DNA from: Linepithema humile
Lineage: Eukaryota > Arthropoda > Insecta > Hymenoptera > Formicidae
Length of the DNA: 64,000 nucleotides
Direction of reading: 5' to 3'
NCBI RefSeq assembly: GCF_040581485.1
Contig: NC_090134.1
Location: forward strand, 16,359,501 to 16,423,500
The position numbers were made by a program, and so were the translations under genes. Below are positions 38,136-49,331 of the stretch, in pieces (the first letter of the stretch is position 1; each line of letters starts with the position of its first letter). The notes under the pieces were generated by a model. It saw only the letters and a program-made list of their open reading frames with translations, made no database searches and was not told where the DNA came from.

Positions 38136-41100
38136 CTCAGTACAGAAACATGATCACACACTCGCGAAAACCCGAATAATTATTATCGCGCGATATTTTC
38201 TACGGCACTTCCGGAACGTACTTTGTCATATCAGGACAAAGATATTACTCGGATATCATTGCACGTAGATAGGATACGTTCGACACACTGCAGGAAACTA
38301 CAGGAAGAAAAGAAAGGAGATTGAAACGATTGGTATTTAATTTTTGCGTGCTAGTCGTCGCGGCTATGCTACGCTTAAACTACTTCAATACGTTTTATTA
38401 CTCTCTTCACTCGAGAAATACTACGCAATCGCGCTTTGCGACATTTAAAGCATTTTAATATCTCATAATGTGCAAATGTAAATATATGTATGTAAAAGTT
38501 AAAACGGAGAATAAATAACCACAGAATACAATATTCGAATCGTTAAATGCGAAAACTAATTAACAGAACAAACCATCAATCGATGGTTATTACGAAAAAT
38601 AATATTATCTTATTACGGTAGTGATTTCGGAGGATAATTATGATAAAGAAGTAGGAACAATATAGAAATAATTGAGGTGGTAGAAATGGTGGGAACAACG
38701 CGCTGATGTGAAACGATCCGCGGCCGTGCGAATAATAACTAACCTTGCGGCGGTCAATAGGATATAACGGAAAGACAAGGTCGTGTCGATTATGAATGTG
38801 AAGAATGCGAAGAGTGGGGAGCGACAAACATGCGTGCCAATACATAGTGTAAGAGAGAGAGAAGGGATAGAAAGCTTGCTCTTTCTCTACATCGCGATGA
38901 AAACAACCCCACCAAACGTCGCAGGTCGGCTTTGAAATTCTTAACATTACGGGCGGTATTCATAGTTCGTTCTTATATTCAAGATCGTCTTAAGCACGGA
39001 CTTACATTCGCTCTCTTCGCCACACACAATCTTGAATATAAGAACTGACTATGAATACCGCCCCACGACATTTATCAAACGTTTATCGAAATCGAGTTTA
39101 AATAATTCACAAGATTTAATTTACAAATAACTGATTATTTGTCTTGTTAATTTGCCTTCGGTTTAGACAGAGAGTCGCTTTCAACGTTAGCCAACATTCA
39201 TACCAATGATTCGGCTTTTCAGTTACATCAAAGTAATGGACTCGGCAGTGCTATCGTAGATGATATTATGATGGTTTAAAATAAGCAGAAAGTTGGATCG
39301 GCTAAAGCGGAAGTGTTGTAATTATGCTAATAGCCCCGGCGTTCAAACGGCCTGTGATGTGGTCTACTGCCGGACTCGTTCGAGTCAGTCGATCAAACCA
39401 ACTTTTCCTTCTACTTATTAATATTACCTGGCCCAAGTCATCCCTCCTTTCCTCGCTTTGCTCTCCCGCTTTTACCCGACCAGCGCGTCTTTATCTCTTT
39501 TCTACAGTTCTTTTCACTCTCTTCTATCCCCTGCCACGCAATTTCCGCAAGTAAAAATCTTCAGCATTTCTTCATTACTTATAGCCAGGCCGCAAAGTTA
39601 CCGGACGGGTGGGCGAGTTAGCAGTGAAGGACTCTGCCGGAAGAGTCGACAGAGGAAAAAGATACACGTGGCGAATGGCAGACATTCAATCTCGCCGAAA
39701 TCAAAATCTGATGTGCAAATTTAATCAGCGTATGAAGTTTTAGTAGCTTAGTACAACTGCTTATATTACACTTAATATTTAATTAATAATTATCAAGCAA
39801 TGCGTCATTACAGGCCATTGAAAAAAATGACACGCACCAATTTTTGCTAAGAAAAAAATGTACTTTTGCTTTTCCGCGAAATTAAAAGTCAGCAAGTAGT
39901 GACAAAGACGCTGTATACACGAACCGTGCACGCGGATTAAATCTTTGAGAGTAATCATGGTATATCATTAGTAACTGTTTGCGAGAAGGTTGCAACATAA
40001 CGAACGTGCATCGGAGCGAATGTAACTACGAATGCGGCAGCAAAGCCGCGGTCGGAACGGTAAGCAGCCGACGCAACGTCGTATTTATTTACTGTATTAC
40101 TTACATTGCATTGCGCACTCCTGCCTCCTCGTTACTCTCGCTACTCCACCATGTGCTACAGTTTGCTCATTAATGATACCGCAGAGTTACTTTTGCATGT
40201 AGATCTCAACGCGCAAACTTAAATCCGAGGACACCCAAAATTTCGAATCATGTACGAATATCGTGTAAATAAAATTTTTTTGTTTTTTTATCAAGGCTTA
40301 AAGAAATACAATCATTACAGTGCCTATAATAGGCATATTGTTTGGTTGCAAAATTTCTAAATCTGCATTCATATTACATGTATAATGCTAAATCCATTTT
40401 AAACTATAAGTTTCTATCTCGAATTCTGTCATGCATTATAGATTGTTTAATTTGTAATCTTCTGCTCAACTTAAAAAAAATCATAAAACGCAAACAAAAG
40501 CGCAATTGAACTTCCAGATTTCATTAACGGTTTTACCGATAAAGCAATCCCCTCGCGACTTTCACACTTGTTTGTCGCGGCTTCAACGACACAAATAAAC
40601 AGCGATGTTGCTTTGAACATACGGCGCATTATACCAACAAGCAGTTTCCATCTGTCGCGACGGGCCTCTCTATAAATATATTCAAGAACTTTCGAAGCGA
40701 AATATCGTTGCAGTTCCTGTGTCTCCGTTGAGACTCCGAGGTAGGATATTATCTAAAGCCAGTCTGCAACCGTCTATCGAGCCGTACGTCTCGGTGCTCC
40801 ATCGAATCTCACGGATCTGCAGACGGCGGCGGAACAGAACGTAGGGGACGGGGTGAGGTCGGTCGGATGGGGTTGAGAAGGGTTGGAGGGGAGGAGTGTG
40901 ATCGGTGCGGAGTAAGTAGAGGAAAGAAGTCTGGATCCAAAGGAATATTTATCGAGTGGATATTGAAATTGATGGTCGCTACCTCAGACATGCTAATCCG
41001 ACGAGCGAGCGGATTTCTGATAACGCCCGGCGACGGGCAAGAAATAACAGAAGGGTAATTCAAATCGAAGACGCGCCGCCGGCGAGATTACTTATGAGGT

Positions 41101-43574
41101 TTACTTATGAGGCGTCGTGGAAAAACGCCGTTCCGCACACCCCATCCGCCTGCCTCCTGCGCTCTTACTCCGTCATGTAACCTCCGAGGGAAAGACATTC
41201 CGCCGAAATCAGAGATACGTTCGCGAGCGAACGAGTTGTCGAGCCGCGAGCGTCGAAAGATGCGCGAAAGAGAGTGGGTCTGTCAAAGGGATATCTTCTC
41301 ATGAATTTTAGTGTCTGCAATAGGCACGTTGAACTACGATGAATGCGCGATCTGAATTTTTCTAAATTGGCGGAAAATAATTTAAACGTATATATTTTCT
41401 GATAACTATTTTCGAACAACGCAGTGCGTAATTTTTTATTGATTCTTCTAACAATAAAATTTGCTCCTAAAAATTGCCCCTAGATTATACAGATAATGTT
41501 GCTTCTCTCAACTGGAAAAAGGTCTGCTATCGGCTCGCGCTGCAAGATGCTTACCCCGTTAAAAGAATGTAATGACCGTTTATTCGCGGGCAGATTGCGC
41601 ATCGTCGCCGTAAATACCCAGGGTGGTTTTATCAGAATGCGGCGTACGCGATGGGCAAAAGGCCGGTTGGCGCGGCACAGCGCGCATTTTTTTCTCTCCA
41701 CAAAAGGGCAATATTTCCGTGCGGCAATTACATTTACAGGACGGCGCGGAGAAGGGCGCGAGACGAGGTAACCGGTAACTAGCCTGGTAGCCGCGGCGTA
41801 GCCCGCCGCGATAGTGGCCGACGCGAAGGCGGCGGACAACGAGAGGCAGAGCATCCCTCCGCAAAAGGTTATAAAAATTCAATTAACTTCGCAGTTTTAA
41901 TTAATTCCGTATTTATATGACGCGATAAACAGAAACTGCCCCCCGCGCGGCCGTTTCGTTTAATCCCCGCTATTGTGTAACGGTACCGCCGCGGTGCGCA
42001 AACCCGATTTTCGCGCGGCCTGCGTTTCATCGCACGCTCCATTCCCACCTCTATCTGCTGATTCCAGTTACAGTTCGAAAGAGACAAAAATACCGAGAAA
42101 GACGGCCGATCGTTCACATTCTCGTTTATGTGCTGTTTAAAAAAATCACATATTTACTATCTTTGAAATCGGAAACGAGATACAACGTATGTAAATGCGA
42201 TTGAGATTGTAAATGCGATATTGCCCAATTAGAAAGTCGTACTGTTAACTGTGAATTTAAAGTGTTATTAAAGTAATTGTTAATTATTATTTTTGCTATA
42301 ATTAAGTAATACTATACAATATTGCGAAAGTTTTTATCTCGATTTTTAAATAACTTTTAGCTTAGCTTGCACAATTTAAATTTATTTAAAAAAAACTTGT
42401 TGAAAAAGAGATATTCACGAAATTTCATAAAAATTAGAATATATTTTTGCATAAGTAACATCATAACTATTACGTTTGCGATAATATCAGAGGTTAATTG
42501 AGCGTACCATATGCTCGATTGCATGTGAAATTCAACATCAAGATTTCGAATCTGGGCGACGTCTCGGTAGGCACAAATAAAGTTTCCTCTTTCCATTTTC
42601 GCCGCGGGAACCGGATCGACTGTGCACTGTGGAAATTCGAGGCGGTAGCGCACAGTCGGTGCTAGATTCGTTTCTTCCGGCGAAAAATCGTCTCTGGTTG
42701 AGATACTATTCGCGGTAAAGAGAAGAACTGAGTCAGAGACACGGATAAAAGTAGACGAGAGCAAAAGGGGAAAGAGATAGAACCCCGATAACGTACGACG
42801 CGGTTCGGAAAGATCTATCGTTTTACCGCGACAGAGATTGTTTTGTGATCTCGAAAAAAAGATATGATCGAAATAGATTAAAGGGTAACATACTACAAGG
42901 AGGTCTGGATATATCAAAGACATTGCAGTATTACTAATAAAATCACATTCTCACGTATAATGAAGTAGATTATTCACAAGGAAAAAATAGAAAATATAAA
43001 AATATAATACATATAAACTCAATTATAGTTAATTTTTATTTCGGTGGGGAAACAGTTTTCTAATAAAGAACATTTAAGTATTATCGATAAAAATATGATT
43101 CGTTTATTAAAAAACGACATTAATAAAAAGTATTTTATGTTATAAGAAAGTAGTATTGAATCAAATGTAAAAAAGCAAATAAAGAAGAATATAATACAAC
43201 TAAAAACTAAAAAAATTTTAGTTTTTTAATGTTGTTATATATACTTATAAAATAATTATGAAATAATAACATTTTTAATTAAATAATAATGTCATAATTA
43301 AAATTAAAACATTATTTTATATCAAAGTTATTTCATATAAATAAATTTAATATGAAATATAACTAATTTTTATAAAATTAATTTACACAAAATTTTTAAA
43401 TTTTTTTAAAAGTTATTATTTTAAGAATATACATATGTAATAATAATATAATAAGTCAAAGTTTAGAAATATAAAAATTTAAATAGAATCATGCAAAAAC
43501 TATAGTAACTTAACCATTAGAATTAACCATTAGAATTAAAATACAAGCTGAAGAGATTGTTCGAATTGAGCTTA
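38136..43574. other. non-coding stretch apart from one MITE
   Basis: Besides the small element at 38,951-39,062 I see AT-rich DNA (notably 42,930-43,560), CpG-rich patches (40,800-41,250 and 41,730-42,060) and the longest ORF of the window, 188 codons on the minus strand at 42,357-42,923. That ORF starts in a hydrophobic, Phe/Leu-rich stretch and ends in a Lys/Phe-rich AT-derived tail with no domain I recognise; I do not call it a gene. A 14-bp unit is repeated twice near 43,514-43,540. Confidence 0.4.
38951..39062. mobile_element. small palindromic MITE of about 112 bp
   Basis: The element opens GGGCGGTATTCATAGTTCG and closes with the near-perfect inverse (CTATGAATACCGCCC). The arms are about 33 bp, including TTCTTATATTCAAGAT, and differ at a few positions. 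The central 45 bp are unrelated. The size, terminal inverted repeats and hairpin structure fit a miniature inverted-repeat transposable element. The superfamily is unresolved because no clear target-site duplication is visible at the flanks. Confidence 0.7.
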
Positions 43575-43759
43575 CATATTTAACCACATTCGCTGGATTT
43601 GTCTAATTTCTCAAACGTTTCTTAAAGCGATCTAAATTACATTCTGGTATTTGTATATTAACATTTACTGGATCCACACAATAGAATTTTTTGGCCGGAC
43701 AAAAATATCCTAGGTATTCCGTTGCCACATCTTTTTCTAGCGCATCTATATAATAATGT
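43575..43759 (-). pseudogene. truncated copy of the last exon of the C11orf54-like gene
   Basis: This is the gene-distal copy of the 185-bp tandem duplication. It retains the codons for the last 51 residues (starting HYYIDALEKD) and the stop, but lacks the exon's 5' part, including the acceptor and the first two histidines of the metal motif. It lies directly after the true stop codon at 43,788-43,790, so it would be transcribed as 3' untranslated sequence if the poly(A) site is further downstream. It is not expected to encode a separate protein. Confidence 0.75.
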
Positions 43760-43944
43760 CATATTTAACCACATTCGCTGGATTTGTCTAATTTCTCAAA
43801 CGTTTCTTAAAGCGATCTAAATTACATTCTGGTATTTGTATATTAACATTTACTGGATCCACACAATAGAATTTTTTGGCCGGACAAAAATATCCTAGGT
43901 ATTCCGTTGCCACATCTTTTTCTAGCGCATCTATATAATAATGT
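43575..43944. repeat. tandem duplication of 185 bp, two identical copies
   Basis: 43,575-43,759 and 43,760-43,944 read identically base for base by eye, both beginning CATATTTAACCACATTCGCT. The unit covers the 3' part of the last coding exon of the C11orf54-like gene (from His294 to the stop) plus about 28 bp of 3' flank. The absence of any difference implies either a very recent duplication, conversion, or an assembly artefact. Confidence 0.9.
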
Positions 43945-45343
43945 CCACCTGTGTTGTAAATTGAAGAGAATGTATGGAAATGCTGCTTCGTGATATTCAA
44001 AACCTGTAAAACATAGAAATAGTGTGAATATTATATGATCTTCAAATTTTGAATCACTCGATCACGCATCTTACTTCAAATCCACTGCTTGCATTTCCAA
44101 GATGGTGTCTGATTCTGTTGCTAAACGTTCCAACAGCGGTAAAAGGTGTGGGCATACAACGATAACGTAGCCATTGATGAATCGAGCGAAAATCTCGTAA
44201 TATTGTTGCAGCCCTATGTGGCATAAGGTGATGCCAGACTTTTCCGTTATTCACAACAAATGTTCCACCAAGGTCTATAAAATCAGACACAGAAAATTTA
44301 TTTGACATTCAGCGGTATGCTTGATTGTATTATTTATTGACTCGTTCTTATAATTGAATATTTTAATTTAATTAGATTCTATTGTCTCTTACCTATCATG
44401 TATTTGCTAGTCCGACCGTAACAAGAAGAACTTTGCATTGCTGATATAAAGTCCAGTGAACCAATGCGCTTCTTAGCATAAACTTTAATAACTTGTCCTG
44501 GCTTACCTCCACTGATAAAAAAGTTGCCGTACATACTGCACTCGTGCAAATTGTTATGTATTTTATATGGTCCTGTTCTGCAAGTTTTACTTAAGTAGAA
44601 TAAAGTTCGACTTCTATTAAAGACTGATATCATTCTGCCATTTTTTGGTGAATATAAAGTATTCATATAGAGCTATAAAACAATAGTTTTTGTAAGAACT
44701 AAATATATAACAATAGATTGAAAGACAAAAACAAAGTTAAAACACATTTTAGTGCACGACTTAAGCATAATGTAAGCTTAAGAGTAAAGAATGCCTTGTA
44801 TTTTATATAGTGCGATTGTAATAATATATACTTCGCAGTTTAGAGTTGTGAGCGGATTTTTACACATTCCTGCTCCGATGACAAGAGTTTTTTCATTGTA
44901 GCCAAATTCGGTTAGGAGATGTTTTATATTGTATGTTTTGTGTATTTGCTGCCATGGATACACGTTTGCGAGACCACCGACTTGCATAAGTGCCGGTTTG
45001 CCGCATAGTCCTGTAAATGTATGACGAAGTTGAATTTAACGCATAGAAATTATAGAAGTGTGTTACCTTGCATATATTTCAATAGGTTCCTTACCTGGTG
45101 CGGCTAGATTAAAGGGTTTCTTTCTTAAATCAGGGCAATCCACCCATTCGACTGAAACTTCTTTGAAGTGTTCCTTCAGTCCATCTTTTAGTACTATTAT
45201 AAAAAATATTCGTTAAAAATATGATAAATCTTATGTATATTATTATATTTATTGAGTCAAATTGTGAATATTACATACGTACTATTAGCAATTGCTCTTT
45301 TTGAAGGTGGTGTCACGTCTATCTCTTTCAGTGAATAATTCAT
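43788..45343 (-). CDS. ester hydrolase C11orf54-like protein (DUF1907), six exons, 344 residues
   Basis: Homologue of human C11orf54, a DUF1907-family protein reported to have zinc-dependent ester hydrolase activity. Minus-strand exons: 45,283-45,343; 45,095-45,193; 44,832-45,010; 44,393-44,672; 44,075-44,274; 43,788-44,003. All junctions have GT/AG ends and the phases agree throughout. Family landmarks in order: LKDGLKEHF and VDCPDL (22-43), GLCGKPALMQVGG (54-66), VIGAG (97-101), GGKPGQVIKVYAKKRIG (168-184), LGGTF (208-212), HLMPH (222-226), HFH and GGHYYID (281-298), EYLGYFCPA (307-315). His281, His283 and His294 match the family's HxH...H metal ligands, with one residue more in the spacer than I recall for human. 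The glycine loop reads GAGMCKN rather than GAGAGP, and 114-160 is poorly conserved, so this may be a diverged paralogue. The start is the first ATG of exon 1; an acceptor-like CAG 29 nt upstream leaves room for a 5' exon. Length is slightly above the roughly 315 residues of the human protein. Confidence 0.85.
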
Positions 45344-45828
45344 TATTCGTATATTATATAAATGTATGAAGCCTGAAATTGACAAGTAGATGTACGCAGT
45401 TTCAACAGTTGAGAAACTTACAAACTGTAATACTGTATAGTAGTGGTTTTGATAAAAGGAAAAATTATATCGACATAAATTAAATCAGTATATTTAAATT
45501 TCACACAGTACAAAGTTCTACGTCTTAATACTTCTCTGCTTCTTATTTACAAATGTATTGTTATTTATCGAATCTTTGTTGAATTATTACACAGCTATGT
45601 TAGCATAGAACATGCGACCCGTGTACATCTACTTGTTAATGATGATATAAATGACACATGTTTTTAGTAATTTATGAAAGTATTTAATTAATATATACAT
45701 ATATAGCACTTACCGCACAAATATATTGTGAAGCGAATAATGTACAATTTCAATCTCTTCAAATTCGGATTATTTTACCAACATTATAAGGGAAATGTTT
45801 CTTTTCAGACGTCGCACAAATGACTAAT

Positions 45829-45855
45829 GTGAATCGCACAGCAAGTGCGATTCAC
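45829..45855. other. perfect hairpin with 11-bp arms and a 5-nt loop
   Basis: GTGAATCGCAC, then AGCAA, then GTGCGATTCAC. It lies in the spacer between the two inverted exon-1 copies. It could be a cruciform or hairpin that promoted the inverted duplication, or an RNA structure; the sequence alone does not decide. Confidence 0.8.
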
Positions 45856-46188
45856 AATTTCAAGTCCTCAAACATTGTCCAAAACATAAGAAGAAAGAGA
45901 GAACGTAAACAAATTATAACACTGTTTGGTTGTTGTAAGACGATGAAAACCGGCAATATTATTTCGCTAGATCGTAAATTATTAAATTCGTGAACCGTAA
46001 AATTTTATGCAAAAATACTCATAATTTATTTCTAATATAAAGAAAATGATTTTTTGAAGAGAAGTAGATAATTATCATCCTGCATTTTTAAGTACGATAT
46101 AATTCATGTTTTATCTAATAAATATAGGATTACATCTACTTGTCAATTTCAGGCTTCATACACATTTATATATTATAATATACGAATA

Positions 46189-46261
46189 ATGAATTATTTG
46201 CGAGAACATTCATTGAAAGAGATAGACGTGACACCACCTCCAAAAATAGTAATTGTTAATA
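46189..46261 (+). pseudogene. decayed inverted copy of C11orf54-like exon 1
   Basis: Reads MNYLREHSLKEIDVTPPPK... and so matches exon 1 of the minus-strand gene (MNYSLKEIDVTPPSK...) with a 9-bp insertion and several substitutions. The donor homologous to GTACGT is GCACGT here, so the canonical GT is lost, and no copies of exons 2 to 6 follow on the plus strand within 500 bp. A rare GC donor cannot be excluded, but there is no downstream partner exon. Confidence 0.7.
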
Positions 46262-47406
46262 GCACGTATGTAAATTCTATATATAAAAATCTTTTTGTAG
46301 TTCTTTGTGTGCTTATGTAAATATGCGTGACATATGTAACAGTCGCGTAAATTGTTTTAAGTAATTTTCCCTACAATGAGTTTGAAGATGATGAATAAAA
46401 ACTCGCTTAAAAGTGTAAACTACCGTGTTCTTAATCTTCGAGCTTCGCATTTAAACAGAAATGATTATTTGTGATTTAAGGAGTTTTATGACATCAATTT
46501 CTATCGATTGCTAGACTATTGCTAGACTAATTGCATCTGTTTTAAATGAACGATTTAATCCATTTTATTCTGAAGAATAGGAACCGACAACATACCTAAA
46601 ATTTCATTTTTTTCTTTTATTTTCTTCTATCCGTATATCTCAGTATATAAAGACGCAGGCCAAAAAGAGAGTTGCACAAATATTTTGTCAGATTTTTATG
46701 CAATACTATTGCATTTTGCATCGCAAACATTTAAAAATATTTTGGTGACATGTGACAGAATACACAGCAAACGTTATTAGCATATACAAGGGGTCCCAAA
46801 AAGTGTAGTCATAAATTTAAGGGATTGTTAATAATGTTTTTGTGAGTCAAAAATATTAATAAACTTATGTTCGATTATCAACTGTTACTGAGTTATCGAT
46901 CAATTTATTTATTACTTTAAACTTATAAATTTTCAAAATTAACATTAAATATAATATGTTTAAAATGCAGTAAACATTAAAGTAATTGTTCAAAATAATT
47001 TGATTGATGATAAAATCAGTCCGAGAATAAGATAGGAAAAACTGCTTGGCAATATAAACTGCTGTACTTTGATTCCTGTGCTTGCTAACGCTGATTGTCA
47101 AATGATGATCTGTAATGAAATATAATCGTATTTATTATTAATATATAATAATAGCTGTGATTTGTGTAGGAAATGCTATCTTCAAATTTTTATTATCGCA
47201 TAATGAAGCTGAATATGTATTTAGAAAGTATTGTGAATGTGTAAGAGATAGACATAGATAGAGAAAGAGAGAGAAAAAGAGAAAGAAACATTACATTTCA
47301 TCATTCCATTAGGCGGATACTTGAGATTAAAGAAAAATAGAATTTCAAAATAATTTAAAAGAACAAATATATCGCTAGCATAACACTTTTGCAATTTGAT
47401 TCTTAC

Positions 47407-47469
47407 TTGAAAAATTTGTGGCGGAATACAACGGCGTCGTAGAGGAACGTTATCAACGTGCGTGGACAT
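47407..47469 (-). other. candidate first coding exon
   Basis: Minus-strand ATG followed by 21 codons (MSTHVDNVPLRRRCIPPQIF and one more) ending exactly at a good donor, CAA followed by GTAAGA. It sits at the edge of a CpG-rich block as a first exon would. The nearest downstream acceptor (TTTCATTACAG at 47,110) leads after three codons to a stop in this phase, so either another acceptor is used or the exon is 5' leader, perhaps of the C11orf54-like gene about 2 kb downstream. Speculative. Confidence 0.25.
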
Positions 47470-48209
47470 CGTTTGGAAGCCGACCGAATTGATGGGTTAA
47501 ATACGACCGAATGCCCAAGCCGAAATCGTGTCATTCATCCGTGCGAGGCTGAAGCAGGTAGCCTCTCGAGACAAGTGGCACCATCGACATGGTAACAGCC
47601 TGGTAACTGCCTCGTAAGCCGCCTAACGGAGTACCAGCGGCCGAGCCTAACGGCCGATCCTCCGCGCGCGCTGGTTAGACTTAGCGCAATGGCCTCTTCA
47701 TCAAGCATCGCACGCCTAAATCCTTGGATCTGGAGTGAATGTCGTTCTCTCCAACTGACCGAAGCTTCGTGGAAATTCACGCGGATTACACGGCTCGCTT
47801 TCACGCGATTCGAAAGCTTAACGTCTCGATCGACGCGCGGCAATAATCGATCTTTCGTGTCGAGGCACTTCCGCGGTGATTAGCGATAATACGGCGCGCC
47901 AATTATCGGCTGAAATAGCGCCGCTCGTACAGGCCAATTCGTTTTGATAACCTCATTAGTCGACGATGATAGCATCGTGTGTATTCCAATTGCGCGTGTT
48001 GTGTTTTGGACCGTGTAATTTATTATGTGGGTAGTACATGATACATTTGCATTTTGCAGATTGAGATTGTAATTTCGATTACAACGTAAAGAATAGATTG
48101 CGAGATATCGAGATGAGATTGATAAAATTTTCTTTTCATGAAAGATACAGACATTAAATTCTACTTAACGCATCGCTTTTATTTCTTTTTCATATAATTC
48201 ATTGTTGAA

Positions 48210-48332
48210 ATGTCTGTACAACCACTCGAAGTGATAGCCGGGTCCGACTTCGATGATGGCGACAATGATGCTGATACATCCATTGATACTGATGGTTCTT
48301 GGATCGGTCAGGATTACAGACGCGTTTCCCGG
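48210..48332 (+). other. candidate first coding exon, acidic
   Basis: ATG and 41 open codons end in phase 0 at a donor (CGG then GTAATG). The peptide begins MSVQPLEVIAGSDFDDGDND and is markedly acidic, unlike the basic low-complexity chance ORFs around it. It lies about 0.75 kb from the oppositely oriented candidate exon at 47,469, with CpG-rich DNA between. No downstream exon was identified and I recognise no family. Confidence 0.25.
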
Positions 48333-49292
48333 GTAATGCTGTTTCCTTGTTTCTCTTCCGCCTCGCTGAAGGGTGTATTGTGGTCGGGGCTATCCCATTA
48401 CGAGGCCACTGTTTGATACCGGTGAGAGAGGGATGGACGTAGATGAATGGATCACTTGCGATCTCTGCGTCGATTAATTTGCATTTCTAACTCAAGTGTT
48501 CATCACGCGCTTCTAACAGTCGCCATTATGTTCGATGTTTGCTAGATTTGGCGCCTACTAGACAGCAATCGTTTTTACGAGTTACGTATTGAACAATTCA
48601 GACATTTGTTAACGACGTTATGAATGTTGATATTCGAATAGCGAGAATCTTACGCTGTGATTTGATGATAATTCGAGTTGAGAATTGACGTGGAAGTTGC
48701 TGCGTAAAATAAATGTTAAACTAAAATTCTTTAATATATTATTTCTTACACTTTTAACAATCGTGCAAAAAGTTTTCATAAGGACTATATACTTTTTAAT
48801 TTTATAAATATATCGGAAGATAGCGAATTATAATTTTATATTGACTCGAATAGGAAATGATAATCATGAAAATCAATTCAATGAAGATTTTCGCAACGAG
48901 AATCTCACATTTGACTTATTTTCGCTTGTCGTCGATTTTTCCACGAGAAAATTTCGCTCCGAACCAATCACGAACGAATGTTGGTTCTGGCCATTAAATT
49001 GATATTCCATGAATCGGTGTCAGGAGCACTCGATACTGTCTGAATAGGCTTGTTTCGTGTCGGATCCGAGGAACGCGAGGGGTCGTGTCCTGCCCCGGCG
49101 GTGGATACGTTCCTTCATCGGACGCGAACAAACTGGCCGCTCTTTTGTCGAGGACAATGCCGGGAGCTTACGTTCGTTCAATATTTTCCGTCAACAGGCT
49201 GCACGCGTTCATCTCGTTATAAAGTCTGTTTGATCGGCAAACATCGCGAACCCGATGCATGTGGCCTGGCTAGTGCAACCGGCGCACATATA

Positions 49293-49331
49293 CATACACA
49301 CACACACACAACACATACATACATACATACA
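49293..49331. repeat. (CA)n/(CATA)n microsatellite
   Basis: ACACAC run of about 18 bp followed by repeated ACAT units, directly visible. Confidence 0.9.

Larger units (their letters stand above)
45271..46275. repeat. inverted duplication around exon 1 of the C11orf54-like gene
   Basis: The left arm (45,271-45,396) holds exon 1, its donor and the upstream flank. The right arm (46,131-46,275) is the reverse complement with scattered substitutions and a few small indels, sharing GGTGGTGTCACGTCTATCTC and GGCTTCATAC...TTTATAT. The spacer is about 735 bp and unrelated. Because the arms include intron and upstream sequence, this is a DNA-level inverted duplication and not retroposition. Confidence 0.85.

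Noticed and set aside
42357..42923. 188-codon minus-strand ORF, the longest in the window
   Set aside because: No recognisable domain, hydrophobic and Lys/Phe-rich ends typical of translated AT-rich DNA, no splice or promoter context.
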